Part shown: one piece after another, positions 53,043 through 62,050 of the stretch
Layout of the letters: each line of letters opens with the position of its first letter
How positions within the stretch are numbered: the stretch's first letter is position 1
Origin: Fimbriimonadales bacterium
Lineage (GTDB): Bacteria > Armatimonadota > Fimbriimonadia > Fimbriimonadales > GBS-DC
Length of the DNA: 64,000 bases
Assembly (NCBI GenBank): GCA_025998675.1
Contig: AP024673.1
Span: 248,001 to 312,000, forward strand
Reading direction: 5' to 3'
Position numbers and translations under genes: made by a program
Notes under the pieces: generated by a model
Database searches by the model: none
Seen by the model: only the letters and a program-made list of their open reading frames with translations
Told to the model about the DNA's origin: nothing

Positions 53043-54490
53043 GCCTTGTGTCGCCAGTTGCCCCGCACGCGCTCGGCGACCAGCTCGGCGGAAATCAGCG
53101 TCATCGGGATACCGTTGCCCGGCTGCGTACTGGCGCCCACCAGGTAGCAGTCGCGGAAGGGCGTCTGCACCGACGGGCGGAAGGCGGTGGACTGGAAGAA
53201 GGTATGCGCGATGCCGAACGCCGCGCCCTGCCACAGTCCCATTGCCTGCCACTCATGCGGGGTCAGCGTCTCCACGAACTGCATCCGCTCACGCTTCAGC
53301 CCCACACGCTCGATGACCGTCTCCAGCACGCGCGGGGCGGCGGCGCGGGCATCCTCGCCAGTCAGGTTGGGCGCGGGAACCAGCACATACAGATTCTCGC
53401 ACCCTGCAGGCGCGTCGTCGGGGTCGGTGCGGTTCGAGAGGCAGGTGTAAAACGACGGGTCGCTCGGCACGCAGTTTTCCACAAACAGCTCGCGCAGGTT
53501 CGCCTCGAAGTCGCGGCTGAAGTAAACATTATGATGCAGCTGGTGGGGCAGCGGCTCCGTGTAGCCGATATAAAACATCAGCGCGCTGCACGAGTTGCGG
53601 TAATTCCGCTGGGCGTAGGGCGTAGGGGGCAGCAGTTCGCGGTAGGCGGTTGGCGCGTCGGCGTTGATAATCACGCAGTCCGCCTTCAGCACTTCGCCCG
53701 ACGCCAGCCGCACGCCCGCCGCGCGTCCGTTTTCAATCAGCACTTCCTGCACGCGCTGGTTCAGATAGAGCCGCGCGCCCTCCTCCTGCGCGATTCGTGC
53801 GATTGCTTCGGGCAGGCGGTGCATCCCCCCGCGCGGATACCAGACGCCCTCGCCCGACTCCATGTAGGTCAGCACGCCGTAGACCCACAGCGCGTCTTGC
53901 GGCGACAGCCCCAGATACATCGTCTGGAACGAAAACAGCATGCGCAGGCGCGGGTCGCGCACATAGCGTCCCACCCGCCGCCAGAGGTTGTCCAGCAGCC
54001 GATGGCGCAGCAGCAGTCCAATCTGGTACGGCGTGAACAAATCGGCGAGGCTCTCATACTGGCGGCGCACAAACGCAGGCACGACCGCATGGTACATTGC
54101 GCTCAGGTCTGCCATCAGGCGCAGGTAGCCCGCGACCTCATCGGGGCTGATTTTGTGCGCAATCTCGCGCGCCATGCGGGCGATGTTGGGCGTGGAGTCG
54201 AACACCGTGCCGTCGCCGAAGTAGACGCGGTACGACGGGTCGATCAATATGAGGTTCAGGTAATCGTCGATGCGGCGGTGCAGGTCTCGAAAGAGCCGTT
54301 CCAGCGGCTCCAGCATCATCAGCAGGGTGGGACCCGTGTCGAATCGGTAGCCGTCGCGCCTCAGTTCGCCGATTCGCCCGCCGATCTGCGGACGCGCCTC
54401 GAACACAACGACCTCATAGCCTGCGTGGGCAAGGCGCGCGGCGGTGGCGAGTCCGCCCATCCCCGCCCCCACAATAACGACCGTTTTCAT
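53039..54490 (-). CDS. Phytoene desaturase family protein (CrtI-like FAD oxidoreductase)
   Basis: 483 aa. FAD-binding MKTVVIVGAGMGGLATAARLAH at the start with GGRIGELRRDGYRFDTGPTLLMM, and a C-terminal YLVGASTQPGNGIPMTLISAEL that is diagnostic of CrtI/CrtN desaturases. Introduces double bonds in a carotenoid precursor such as phytoene; a ketolase or other CrtI relative is possible. No phytoene synthase gene is nearby. A TATACT box lies 9 nt before the ATG, within a palindrome shared with the divergent porin gene. Confidence 0.88.
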   Translation of the reverse strand: MKTVVIVGAGMGGLATAARLAHAGYEVVVFEARPQIGGRIGELRRDGYRFDTGPTLLMMLEPLERLFRDLHRRIDDYLNLILIDPSYRVYFGDGTVFDSTPNIARMAREIAHKISPDEVAGYLRLMADLSAMYHAVVPAFVRRQYESLADLFTPYQIGLLLRHRLLDNLWRRVGRYVRDPRLRMLFSFQTMYLGLSPQDALWVYGVLTYMESGEGVWYPRGGMHRLPEAIARIAQEEGARLYLNQRVQEVLIENGRAAGVRLASGEVLKADCVIINADAPTAYRELLPPTPYAQRNYRNSCSALMFYIGYTEPLPHQLHHNVYFSRDFEANLRELFVENCVPSDPSFYTCLSNRTDPDDAPAGCENLYVLVPAPNLTGEDARAAAPRVLETVIERVGLKRERMQFVETLTPHEWQAMGLWQGAAFGIAHTFFQSTAFRPSVQTPFRDCYLVGASTQPGNGIPMTLISAELVAERVRGNWRHKA

Positions 54491-54497
54491 AACGCCG

Positions 54498-54521
54498 CAA
54501 GTATACCCGTAGGTATACTTG
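54498..54521. promoter_or_regulatory. Palindromic divergent promoter between the crtI-like and porin genes
   Basis: CAAGTATAC, six bases, GTATACTTG: a perfect 9-bp inverted repeat placing TATACT -10 boxes on both strands (54500-54505 minus, 54514-54519 plus). Minus start codon is 9 nt away, plus start codon 27 nt away with GGGAGG. The two promoters may compete, or the palindrome may bind a regulator. Confidence 0.6.
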
Positions 54522-54546
54522 CGTGCTGCAGGGAGGCAGATAACCT

Positions 54547-55596
54547 ATGTGGAGGCTTGGATACCTTTGTGCAGGCGTTTTATTTGGTTTGAGTTCGACG
54601 ATTCTGGTGGACGCTCAGTCCGCAGCGCTCAAGGATACGCAGTTCTCAGGCGTCTTGCGGCTCCAGTGGAGCGATACCCAGGGACGAAATAGCCGCGATG
54701 GCTTCGAGACTCGTTTGGCGCGCCTGATTGCGGTTGCGCCGCTGGATGCGCGTACAACAGGGCGTATCATGGTGGAGTTTGCTTCAGGAACGACGGCGCG
54801 CAGCGCGGATCTGCTGGACGCTTTCATTACCTGGCGCGCCGATGCGCAAACGACGGTCTACGCCGGGCAGATGCGGCTTCCGCTGTCCTACGATATTCGT
54901 GCGGGGATAATTACGCTGGATGTGCCTGAACGCACATTGATGGTGGGCGCCTACTTTGCAGGGGTGCGTTCGCAGGGCGTCTATGCCGCGCGCCTGCTGG
55001 ACAGAAACAACACGCTGGAGTTGGGCGTGTGGAACAGCCTGACCATCAACGACCCGCAGGCGAATGTGCGCGGCGGCGAGGGCGCGTACATCGGCACATT
55101 CAGCTGGCGCTACCGCCAGGGCGGGACACAACTCGCGCTGGGCGGCGCGGTGGGCAGACGCCCGGGATTCGCAACGCGGGACTCTGTGGGCAATCCGATA
55201 GTAGTCGCAGACGCCGATCGACGCGCATTTTATGTGGAATTCGAGCAGCGTGTTTCCAGCGCGCCGCTGACCCTGCGGGCGATTTACCTTGCAGGACGCG
55301 ACAGGAACCCCGTGGGCGGTCTCACTGCTCCCCAGTTCACGGAAGCCTCCGATTACAGAGACTGGGTGGCTTATGCTATTTACAATCTGACAGCGCGCCA
55401 CCAGCTGGCGCTGCGTTGGGAGGACTTCGATCCAGACACCGCGCGCCCCAACGATCAGCGTCAAGCGCTCGCTATCGTCTATCACTACTTTCCTGAGGAA
55501 AACATCCGCATGAGCCTCAGCTACGAACGGTTTCTGGAACAGGGCGCGTCCGTCGACAACGACCGCATCATCGCAGCCGTGCAGTATCGCTTCTGA
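54547..55596 (+). CDS. Outer-membrane porin (phosphate-selective porin O/P-like)
   Basis: 349 aa. Signal peptide (LGYLCAGVLFGLSSTILVDAQ) followed by amphipathic alternating strands, many ending in aromatic residues (AFYVEFEQRV, LALRWEDFDPD, IRMSLSYERFL), and a terminal phenylalanine (AAVQYRF), the outer-membrane insertion signal. VYAGQMRLPLSYDIRAG resembles the GQ..P.S loop of OprP/OprO-like porins. Supports a diderm envelope. GGGAGG lies about 10 nt before ATG. Confidence 0.8.
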   Translation: MWRLGYLCAGVLFGLSSTILVDAQSAALKDTQFSGVLRLQWSDTQGRNSRDGFETRLARLIAVAPLDARTTGRIMVEFASGTTARSADLLDAFITWRADAQTTVYAGQMRLPLSYDIRAGIITLDVPERTLMVGAYFAGVRSQGVYAARLLDRNNTLELGVWNSLTINDPQANVRGGEGAYIGTFSWRYRQGGTQLALGGAVGRRPGFATRDSVGNPIVVADADRRAFYVEFEQRVSSAPLTLRAIYLAGRDRNPVGGLTAPQFTEASDYRDWVAYAIYNLTARHQLALRWEDFDPDTARPNDQRQALAIVYHYFPEENIRMSLSYERFLEQGASVDNDRIIAAVQYRF

Positions 55597-55610
55597 CCCC
55601 CCCGCGCAGG

Positions 55611-55616
55611 TATACT
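55611..55616 (+). promoter_or_regulatory. -10 box (TATACT) of the dihydrolipoyl dehydrogenase gene
   Basis: GGTATACT, with a short leader carrying AGGGAGG (55626-55632) before ATG 55639. Here a ribosome binding site is present. Confidence 0.5.
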
Positions 55617-55638
55617 TGGGGCGTTAGGGAGGCATTGT

Positions 55639-57051
55639 ATGGCGACTTATGAAGCGGATGTAGTGGTGCTGGGCGCCGGTCCCGGCGGCTATGTGGCGGC
55701 GATCCGCGCGGGGCAACTTGCCAAAGAGCGCGGCGGCAGCGTTATCTGTATCGAGCGCGAATATTTAGGTGGAACCTGTCTCAACTGGGGCTGTATCCCC
55801 AGCAAGGCGATGATTGCCCACGCCGAACGCTACCAGCATGTGCTGCATGCAAAGGAGATGGGCATCCTGATTGAGGGCGCCGTCGATTACGATTTCGACC
55901 AGATGCAGGCGCGCAAAAACAAAATCGTACAGACCCTGCGCGGGGGCATCGGGATGCTGTTCAAGAAAAACGGCGTGCAGAGCGTGGAAGGCACGGGCAA
56001 ACTGATTGACCCCCACACCATCGAGGTGACGCGCCCCGACGGGAGCAAAGACCTCGTGCGCGGCAAGCACATCATCCTCGCAACAGGCTCCAGCGTGATG
56101 AAAATCAACATTCCGGGGCTGGAGGGCGAGCATGTGTGGACGAGCGACGACGCGGTGAACGCGCCGTTTGTGCCCGACAGCATGCTGATTCTGGGCGCGG
56201 GCGCGGTCGGCGTGGAGTTCAGCTTCGTGTTCAACGCGCTGGGCAGCCATGTGACCGTCGTGGAGATGATGCCCCACATCCTGCCTACCTTCGACGAGGA
56301 GATTGCGAAGGAAGCCGAGCGCGCCCTGGCGCGGCAGGGCATTCAGTTCGTCACGGGCAGCACGCTCAAGTCCGCCGAGCGCGTGGGCGACCGCTGGCGC
56401 TGCCATGTCGAAACGCCCAGCGGCATGCAGCAGTACGAGGTGCAGGTGGTGCTGATTGGCGTGGGACGCAAGCCGAATGTGGACGGCATCGGGCTGGAGA
56501 CCGTCGGCGTGCAGATGAACAAGCGCTGGGTCGCCGTCGACGAACACATGCGCACGAACATCCCGCACATCTACGCGATTGGCGACATCACGGGGATTGC
56601 CCCGCTGGCGCATGTGGCGAGCGCGCAGGGCATTGTGGCGGCGGAGAACTGCTTCGGCGCGGAGCGCAGGATGGACTACCGCGCCGTGCCGAATGTGGTC
56701 TACACCGTGCCTGAGGTCGCAGGCGTCGGGCTGACCGAGCAGCAGGCGCGCGAGCAGGGCTACGAGGTGCGCATCGGCAAGTTCCAGCCGCGCATTCTGG
56801 GACGCGCGATGGCGGTCGGCGAGCGCGACGGGCTGGTCAAAGTCGTCGCCGACGCGAAATACGGGCAGATTCTGGGCGTTCACATCTGCTGCGGGCACGC
56901 CAGCGACCTGCTGCAGGAAGCCGTGCTTGCCATCAAGCTCGAAGCCACCCTCGACGAGCTGGTGGACACCATCCACCCGCACCCGACGATGGTGGAGGCG
57001 CTGATGGAAGCCTTCCACGACGCGGCAGGACACTGCATCCACAAGGCGTAG
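55639..57051 (+). CDS. lpdA: Dihydrolipoyl dehydrogenase (E3)
   Basis: 470 aa. FAD site VLGAGPGGYVAAIRAGQLA, the redox disulfide in GGTCLNWGCIPSKA, NAD site MLILGAGAVGVEFSFVF, and the C-terminal interface with the catalytic His-Glu region TIHPHPTMVEALMEAFHDA. Reoxidises the lipoyl groups of 2-oxoacid dehydrogenase and glycine cleavage complexes. No E1/E2 genes are adjacent, so it is probably shared by several complexes. Followed by a large palindrome that may end transcription. Confidence 0.94.
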   Translation: MATYEADVVVLGAGPGGYVAAIRAGQLAKERGGSVICIEREYLGGTCLNWGCIPSKAMIAHAERYQHVLHAKEMGILIEGAVDYDFDQMQARKNKIVQTLRGGIGMLFKKNGVQSVEGTGKLIDPHTIEVTRPDGSKDLVRGKHIILATGSSVMKINIPGLEGEHVWTSDDAVNAPFVPDSMLILGAGAVGVEFSFVFNALGSHVTVVEMMPHILPTFDEEIAKEAERALARQGIQFVTGSTLKSAERVGDRWRCHVETPSGMQQYEVQVVLIGVGRKPNVDGIGLETVGVQMNKRWVAVDEHMRTNIPHIYAIGDITGIAPLAHVASAQGIVAAENCFGAERRMDYRAVPNVVYTVPEVAGVGLTEQQAREQGYEVRIGKFQPRILGRAMAVGERDGLVKVVADAKYGQILGVHICCGHASDLLQEAVLAIKLEATLDELVDTIHPHPTMVEALMEAFHDAAGHCIHKA

Positions 57052-57069
57052 GGTAGCGTCAGGCGATAT

Positions 57070-57141
57070 GCGCGCCCGAGCGATTAATTGCTCGCGAGCG
57101 ATTCCGATTCGCGCATGTAACAATTAATCGCTCGGGCGCGC
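57070..57141. repeat. Perfect 21-bp inverted repeat (72-bp stem-loop)
   Basis: Arms 57070-57090 and 57121-57141 are exact reverse complements (core CGAGCGATTAATTG and CAATTAATCGCTCG), with a 30-nt loop that contains a smaller GC-rich palindrome. It lies between two genes in the same direction. It could terminate the lpdA transcript or be a small mobile element; no T run follows. Confidence 0.8.
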
Positions 57142-57200
57142 GATTCCTCACGCCGCAAAGTCAAGCCCCATCAGGTATCCTTACCACCGTGGAGGCGCGT

Positions 57201-58382
57201 ATGAGCAACGAAGCGGTGATTGTCGCAGCGGCGCGCACGCCCATCGGCAAAGCTCCCCGCGGGAGCCTGCGCCAGACCCGACCCGACGACCTGGCGGCGA
57301 TGGCGATTCAAGCCGTGATGGCGCGTTGCCCCGCCCTGAACCCAGCGGAGATTGAGGATGTGATTTTCGGATGCGCGACGCCCGAAGGCGAATCGGGCAT
57401 GAATGTGGCGCGGGTCGCCGCGCTCCGCGCAGGACTGCCCCAGAACACCCCCGCCGCGACGGTGAACCGATTCTGCGCGTCGGGGCTGGAAGCAATTGCG
57501 ATTGCCGCGCAGCGCATCCGCTCTGGCGATGCGGAGGTCGTGCTGGCGGGCGGCGTGGAGAGCATGAGCCGCGTGCCCTTTCTGGACATTCACACGCACC
57601 CGAACCCGACGCTTTTTCGCGACGCGCCCAACACCTACCTGAACATGGGGCTGTCGGTGGAGCAGCTCGCGCGCAAGTACGGTATCTCGCGCGAGCAGGC
57701 GGACGCCTTCGCCCTGCAAAGCCACCAGAAAGCCATCCGCGCACAGGATGAGGGGCTGTTCGACGCCGAGATTGCGCCCGTACAGACCGAGCTGCAGACC
57801 GTCGACGCCGAAGGACGCCCCCAGCGCGAGCCAATCACCCTCACGCGCGACGAAGGACCCCGCCGCGACACGAGCATGGAGTCGCTGGCGAAGCTCAAGC
57901 CCGCCTTCCGCGCAGATGGGATTATCACGGCGGGCAACGCCTCGCAGCGCAGCGACGGCGCGGCGGCGGTGCTGGTGATGAGCGAGCGCAGGGCGCGCGC
58001 GCTGGGCGTTCAACCGCTGTTGCGCTTCGTGGGCTATACGACCGCCGCGCTTGCTCCCGAAGACTTCGGCGTCGCGCCTGCCTACGCCATCCCCAAACTG
58101 CTCGCGCGCGTGGGGGTGGGTATCGAGGCGATAGACCATATCGAGTTCAACGAGGCGTTCGCGGCGCAGGTGCTGGCGTCCAATTGCGTGTACGAGATGC
58201 CGATCGCGCGCGTGAACCCGCTGGGCGGGGCGATTGCGCTGGGGCATCCGCTCGGCTGCACGGGCGCGCGGCAGACAGTCACGCTGGCGTATGCGCTCCA
58301 GCGCACGGGCGGACGCTACGGGCTGGTGACCATGTGCGCCGCGCTGGGGATGGGCGCGGCGGGGCTGTTCGAGCGCATATGA
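57201..58382 (+). CDS. Acetyl-CoA acetyltransferase / thiolase family protein
   Basis: 393 aa from ATG 57201, with GGAGG 9 nt upstream (ATG 57189 lies before that site). Active-site Cys in NRFCASGLEAIA, the His motif as IALGHPLGCTGARQ, and the second Cys in MCAALGMGAAGLF. Degradative or biosynthetic thiolase of fatty acid or polyhydroxyalkanoate metabolism; the two cannot be separated by eye. The stop overlaps the next start (ATGA). TATCCT at 57176-57181 is a weak -10. Confidence 0.93.
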   Translation: MSNEAVIVAAARTPIGKAPRGSLRQTRPDDLAAMAIQAVMARCPALNPAEIEDVIFGCATPEGESGMNVARVAALRAGLPQNTPAATVNRFCASGLEAIAIAAQRIRSGDAEVVLAGGVESMSRVPFLDIHTHPNPTLFRDAPNTYLNMGLSVEQLARKYGISREQADAFALQSHQKAIRAQDEGLFDAEIAPVQTELQTVDAEGRPQREPITLTRDEGPRRDTSMESLAKLKPAFRADGIITAGNASQRSDGAAAVLVMSERRARALGVQPLLRFVGYTTAALAPEDFGVAPAYAIPKLLARVGVGIEAIDHIEFNEAFAAQVLASNCVYEMPIARVNPLGGAIALGHPLGCTGARQTVTLAYALQRTGGRYGLVTMCAALGMGAAGLFERI

Positions 58383-59380
58383 ACACGATGCGGGCGATGG
58401 TGCTGGAACAGGTCGGGCAACCGCTGACGCTGCGCGAGCTGCCCATCCCGTCGCCAGAGCCGCAACAGGTGTTGATTCGCGTGCAGGCGTGCGCCGTGTG
58501 CCGTACCGACCTGCATATTGTGGACGGCGAGCTGCCCCATCCGAAACTGCCGCTGATTCTGGGGCACGAGATTGTCGGCGAGGTCGTGCAACTGGGCGCG
58601 GCGGTGGAGACCCTGTAGGTCGGTCAGCGGGTGGGCGCGCCGTGGCTGGGCTGGAGCTGCGGCGAATGTCGCTACTGCGCGGCGGGGCGCGAGAACCTGT
58701 GCCCGTTCGCGCGGTTCACGGGCTACACGCTGGACGGCGGCTACGCCGAGTACGCCGTCGCCGACGCGCGGTATGTGCTTCCCATCCCCGACGGCTACGA
58801 TTCGGCGGCTGCCGCGCCGCTGCTGTGCGCGGGGCTGATTGGCTACCGTTCGTATCGTATCGCGCGTCGCGAGATGCTGGGCAATCGGCTGGGGATTTAC
58901 GGCTTCGGCGCGGCGGCGCACATTCTAATTCAGATTGCCCTGCGCGATGGGATGCGCGTGTTCGCCTTCACGCGTCCGGGCGACTACGAGACGCAGGACT
59001 ACGCGCGCGGGCTGGGCGCGTGGTGGGCAGGCGGCTCTGACCAGACGCCCCCTGAACCGCTGGATGGGGCAATCCTGTTTGCGCCTGCGGGCGAAACCGT
59101 GCCTGCCGCTCTGCGCGCGGTGGACAGGGGCGGCGTGGTGGTGTGCGGCGGCATCCACATGAGCGACATCCCGTCGTTCCCGTACTCGATCCTGTGGGGC
59201 GAGCGGGTGGTGCGGTCGGTGGCGAACCTGACGCGCGAGGACGGCGCGGCGTTTTTCGAGCGCGTGCGCCTGTTTAAGGTGGAGACGCACACGACGCCCT
59301 TCCCGCTGGAGCAGGCGAACGACGCGCTGGAGGCGCTGCGCACGGGCAAACTGCACGGCGCGGCGGTGCTGGTTCCGTGA
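58379..59380 (+). pseudogene. Zinc-dependent alcohol dehydrogenase (MDR family) interrupted by an in-frame TAG
   Basis: The frame runs from ATG 58379 (MNTMRAMVLEQVG, overlapping the thiolase stop) to 59380, 334 codons, with a single in-frame TAG at 58616-58618. Both sides fit one medium-chain dehydrogenase: CRTDLHIVDGELPHPKLPLI with the GHEIVGEV zinc-site motif before, and RVGAPWLGWSCGECRYCAAGRENLC (structural zinc) plus IYGFGAAAHILIQIA (NAD site) after. The stop replaces one residue in the ETLxVGQRVG stretch and nothing else is damaged. Either a recent pseudogene, a sequence error, or a read-through codon. Expected role: alcohol/aldehyde oxidoreductase. Confidence 0.85.
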
Positions 59381-59390
59381 GGGGAACGCG

Positions 59391-62015
59391 CTACCCCTCC
59401 AGCATGCGTTTGAGTTCGTCGAGTTTGAGCAGCGCCTCGACGGGGCTGAGGGTAGCGACATCCAGCGCACGCAACGCTTCCAGCGCGGGATGCTCCGCCG
59501 CTTCGAACAGCGTGAGCTGGAGTTTGCGCGTGCGGGCGGCAGGCGCGTCGGCGGGGGGCTGTATCGCGCTCTGCACGCCGCGCCGCTCGAACTCGCGCAG
59601 AATCTGCTCCGCCCGCTGTACGACTTCGGGAGGCGCGCCCGCCATCCGCGCCACATGCACGCCGTAGCTGCGGTCAGTGCCGCCGGGCAACACCTTGTGC
59701 AGCCAGATAATGCGGTCGCCCTGCTCCTTGACCGCCACGCGATAGTTGGCGACGCCCTCCAGACGGTTCGCCAGCTCGTTGAGGTAATGGTAGTGCGTGG
59801 CGAACAGCGTCTTGCAGCCGATCGCGTGCAGGTACTCGGCGACTGCCCACGCGATTGCCAGCCCGTCGTAGGTGCTGGTGCCGCGCCCGATTTCGTCCAG
59901 AATCACCAGGCTGCGTGGGGTGGCGTTATTGAGGATGTTCGCCGTCTCGGTCATCTCGACCATGAAGGTGGATTGCCCTGTGGCGAGTTCGTCGCGTGCG
60001 CCCACGCGCGTGAAGATGCGATCCACCAGCCCAATCGCCGCGCTGTCGGCAGGCACGAAACTGCCGATGTGCGCCATAAGTGTTATCAGTGCATTTTGTC
60101 TTATATACGTACTCTTGCCGCTCATGTTGGGTCCCGTAAGGATAATCAGTCGTTGGGAGGCGTCCAGGCGGCAGTCGTTGGGCACGAAGGCGTGTTCGCT
60201 GAACCGCTCGACGACAGGGTGGCGTCCGCCGACGATGTGGATGCGGTCTTCGGTATCCACGACGGGGCGCACATACCGATAGCGCACGGCGTTCTCGGCG
60301 AAGGCGCACAGCACATCCAGCTCGGCAATCGCCTTCGCCAGCGACTGCAGCTGCGGCGTCTGGCGGGCGACCTCGCCCCGCACGCGCGAGAACAGCTCGA
60401 ACTCCAGCGCATTAATCCGCTCCTCCGCGCCCAGCAGAATCGCCTCCTGCTCCTTGAGTTCGGGCGTGATGAAGCGCTCGGCGTTCGCCAGCGTCTGCTT
60501 GCGGATGTAGTCGGCGGGCGCTTTGCTCAGGTGCGGCTTGGACACCTCCAGATAGTAGCCGAACACGGCGTTGTAGCCGACCTTGAGACTGGGGATGCCC
60601 GTGCGCTGGCGCTCTTTGGCTTCCAGCTGGGCAATCCACTGTTTGCCGTCGGTGCGCACCTGCCGCAGGCGGTCGAGTTCGGGGTCGTAGCCGTCACGGA
60701 TGACGCCGCCCGATTTGAGGTCGGCGGGCGGCTCGTCGACGAGGGCGCGCTCCAGCAGGGCGCACAGCTCGTGCATCGGCGCCAGGCGTGGCGCAAGCGT
60801 CGCCAGCAGCGTCGGGGGCTGGGGCAGGGCGCGCAGCAGGCTCTCCGCCTCTGTGTGCAGGGCGGGCAGGCGTTGCAACGACTGGCGCAGGGCGACCAGA
60901 TCGCGCGCATTCGCTGTGCCCGTGCTGGCGCGCGCCGACAGACGCTCCAGATCCGCGAGTGGGCGCAACATCTGGCGCAGGGCGTCCCGCTGGAGGCTCT
61001 GCTGCGCCAGCGCGTCGACGGCGTCCAGCCGCGCGGCGATGGCGTCTGGCGCCAGCAGCGGCTCGTCCAGCCAGCGTTTGAGCAGCCGCGCGCCCATCGG
61101 CGTGCAGGTGTTGTCGATGCTCGCCAGCAGCGTGTAGCGGCGACTGCCGTCCATCAGGTTCTGCGTCAGCTCCAGATGGCGGCGCGCCGTCGCGTCCAGA
61201 TACATAAACCGCTCCACCGAATAGGTCGCCAGCGTGCGGATATGCTCCAGCGCGGTTATCTGGGTCTGCTGCAGGTAGCGCAGGGCGAGCGCGGCGGCGT
61301 CCAGCCCGCGGGTGTATTCCTCGCAGCCGAACCCGCGCAGCGACTCGACCCCGAAGTGCCGCAGCAGTATCTCGCGCGCCTCGCGCCCCACCCATTCCCC
61401 CAGCGGCACGGGCGTGATAGTCGCGCTCAGTTGCTCGCGCAGGGTCTGAATCAGCTCTTCCTGGTCTTCGGGTACCAGCACCTCTGCAGGCTGCAGGCGG
61501 AACAGCTCGTCGAGCAGCTTCTCCCCGCGCCGCTCGCCCGCGATTTCGGTGGTCAGAAACTCGCCCGTGGAGACATCGACCACGCCCAGCCCGTGAATCG
61601 GGTCGCCCAGCACCGCCGCGACAAGATAGTTGTTCGCCCGCGCGTCGAGCATGGAATCTTCCAGCACCGTGCCGGGGGTCAGCACGCGCGTCACGCGCCG
61701 CTTGACCAGCCCTTTGGCAAGTTTGGGGTCTTCAATCTGGTCGCAGATGGCGACGCGATAGCCCTTCTGCACGAGTTTGGCGATGTAGCGTTCGTAGGCG
61801 TGGACGGGCACGCCCGCCATGGGGATGCGTCCGTTGCTGCCGTCGTCGCGCCCCGTCAGCACGATTTCCAGCTCGCGCGCGGCGATTTCGGCGTCTTCCC
61901 CGTAGAACTCGTAGAAGTCGCCGACCTGCATCGCCAGCAGCACATCGGGATGTTCCGCTTTCAGGCGAAAATACTGCTGCAGCATCGGCGTCTGGGGTTG
62001 GAACTGCCCTCGCAT
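59391..62015 (-). CDS. mutS: DNA mismatch repair ATPase MutS
   Basis: 874 aa, full length. Mismatch-binding loop QVGDFYEFYGEDAE near residue 38, connector and lever domains, then the ATPase: LTGPNMSGKSTYIRQ (Walker A), LVILDEIGRGTSTYDGLAIAWA (Walker B and signature), and LFATHYHYLNEL. Recognises base mismatches and recruits MutL in the cytosol. No mutL adjacent. A TATAAT box is 8 nt before the ATG, suggesting a leaderless or nearly leaderless message. It converges with the dehydrogenase gene. Confidence 0.97.
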   Translation of the reverse strand: MRGQFQPQTPMLQQYFRLKAEHPDVLLAMQVGDFYEFYGEDAEIAARELEIVLTGRDDGSNGRIPMAGVPVHAYERYIAKLVQKGYRVAICDQIEDPKLAKGLVKRRVTRVLTPGTVLEDSMLDARANNYLVAAVLGDPIHGLGVVDVSTGEFLTTEIAGERRGEKLLDELFRLQPAEVLVPEDQEELIQTLREQLSATITPVPLGEWVGREAREILLRHFGVESLRGFGCEEYTRGLDAAALALRYLQQTQITALEHIRTLATYSVERFMYLDATARRHLELTQNLMDGSRRYTLLASIDNTCTPMGARLLKRWLDEPLLAPDAIAARLDAVDALAQQSLQRDALRQMLRPLADLERLSARASTGTANARDLVALRQSLQRLPALHTEAESLLRALPQPPTLLATLAPRLAPMHELCALLERALVDEPPADLKSGGVIRDGYDPELDRLRQVRTDGKQWIAQLEAKERQRTGIPSLKVGYNAVFGYYLEVSKPHLSKAPADYIRKQTLANAERFITPELKEQEAILLGAEERINALEFELFSRVRGEVARQTPQLQSLAKAIAELDVLCAFAENAVRYRYVRPVVDTEDRIHIVGGRHPVVERFSEHAFVPNDCRLDASQRLIILTGPNMSGKSTYIRQNALITLMAHIGSFVPADSAAIGLVDRIFTRVGARDELATGQSTFMVEMTETANILNNATPRSLVILDEIGRGTSTYDGLAIAWAVAEYLHAIGCKTLFATHYHYLNELANRLEGVANYRVAVKEQGDRIIWLHKVLPGGTDRSYGVHVARMAGAPPEVVQRAEQILREFERRGVQSAIQPPADAPAARTRKLQLTLFEAAEHPALEALRALDVATLSPVEALLKLDELKRMLEG

Positions 62016-62023
62016 CGCGTGGG

Positions 62024-62029
62024 ATTATA
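62024..62029 (-). promoter_or_regulatory. -10 box (TATAAT) of mutS, near-leaderless configuration
   Basis: GGTATAAT on the minus strand, 8 nt before the ATG at 62015 and 21 nt after the stop of the channel gene upstream. Confidence 0.6.
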
Positions 62030-62050
62030 CCTCGCGCGGGCGTGGGGCGC

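Noticed and set aside
58616-58618. Pyrrolysine or programmed read-through at the amber codon
   Set aside because: A single site in a family not known to use pyrrolysine, with no downstream signal visible; simple mutation or sequence error is more likely.
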